A stretch of 13,144 nucleotides of DNA from JAUWQU01 sp964605095 (lineage in GTDB: Bacteria; Planctomycetota; Phycisphaerae; SM23-33). The DNA is taken from assembly GCA_964605095.1 (NCBI GenBank), contig CAZSBS010000132.1, forward strand, positions 1 through 13,144, written 5' to 3'. Below are positions 12,968-13,144 of this stretch, piece by piece. The notes beneath the pieces were generated by a model that worked only from the letters and a program-made list of their open reading frames with translations, searched no databases and was not told the DNA's origin. Position 1 is the first letter of the stretch. Each line of letters opens with the position of its first letter. The translations under genes and the position numbers were made by a program.

Positions 12968-13144
12968 TCAAAGCAGCGGGCTGAGCAGCTTGGCGACTCT
13001 CTGGCCGAAGAGCCGCAGCCGCGGCCTCTGCCGCCATTGCCGGCGCGACAGGCGGCGCGAGTCAGCCCGATAAACGCGCTGCTGGGCGAGAAGCCTCTCG
13101 GTGACATCACGCCCGTAGCAGACCAGGTTGATCTCGAAGTTCAG
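12968..13144 (-). CDS. Cardiolipin synthase / phospholipase D-like protein, C-terminal fragment (cut by window edge)
   Basis: Only the last 58 codons and a TGA stop (12968-12970, minus) are in the window; the gene continues past 13144. The fragment begins with NFEINLVCYGRDVTERL, resembling the segment just after the second HKD motif in PLD-type cardiolipin synthases, where S-x-N-F-E is followed by a short strand and the C-terminal helix. It continues with a basic stretch rich in Arg and Gln (about 23-45 of the fragment) and ends in LFGQRVAKLLSPLL, a typical cardiolipin synthase tail. The catalytic HKD motifs lie outside the window, so activity cannot be judged. It would transfer phosphatidyl groups at the inner membrane to make cardiolipin. 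It converges on the transporter operon and is probably unrelated to it. Confidence 0.6.
   Translation of the reverse strand: MNFEINLVCYGRDVTERLLAQQRVYRADSRRLSRRQWRQRPRLRLFGQRVAKLLSPLL

Overview
The window reads as a chromosomal piece of a high-GC (about 60-65% by eye), anaerobic or facultative member of the Planctomycetota, most likely a Phycisphaerae-type lineage. This rests on three things seen here: a large secreted beta-solenoid protein ending in a dockerin-like repeat plus a PEP-CTERM sorting signal, an oxygen-sensitive glycyl radical enzyme, and dispersed palindromic and heptamer repeats. The taxonomy is inference; no rRNA or marker gene is present.

Layout. Positions 1-70 are a 7-bp tandem array that runs into the stop codon of a secreted clan GH-D (GH36-like) alpha-galactosidase homologue on the minus strand (64-2361). 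The 462-bp gap 2362-2823 between this gene and the divergent PEP-CTERM gene holds an inverted pair of REP-like palindromes and a good sigma70-type promoter. The PEP-CTERM/dockerin protein (2890-5595, plus) converges on a two-gene minus-strand operon: a radical-SAM glycyl-radical activase (8044-8973), then a glycyl radical enzyme (5679-8039). Across 8974-9299 (degenerate heptamers, a 20-bp near-palindrome, candidate promoters) lies a plus-strand operon for an ABC sugar importer that matches E. coli AraF, AraG and AraH along its length (9300-12911). The window ends in the C-terminus of a convergent cardiolipin-synthase-like PLD protein (12968-13144, minus), which was found by reading the last bases directly.

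Main result. The glycyl radical enzyme is not a pyruvate formate-lyase. It has the Cys-x-Glu (GCVE) eliminase motif. Eleven catalytic and pocket residues recalled for Clostridioides difficile trans-4-hydroxy-L-proline dehydratase (HypD) are all present at one constant offset of -4, so HypD function is the best call.

How the genes may work together (inference). HypD would turn 4-hydroxyproline into pyrroline-5-carboxylate, AraFGH would import L-arabinose or a related sugar such as galactose, and the exported alpha-galactosidase would release galactose. Hydroxyproline, arabinose and alpha-linked galactose are the components of plant and algal extensins and arabinogalactan proteins, so this may be a locus for using hydroxyproline-rich glycoproteins. 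No cotranscription across the whole set is visible, and no hydroxyproline arabinosidase or protease is in the window.
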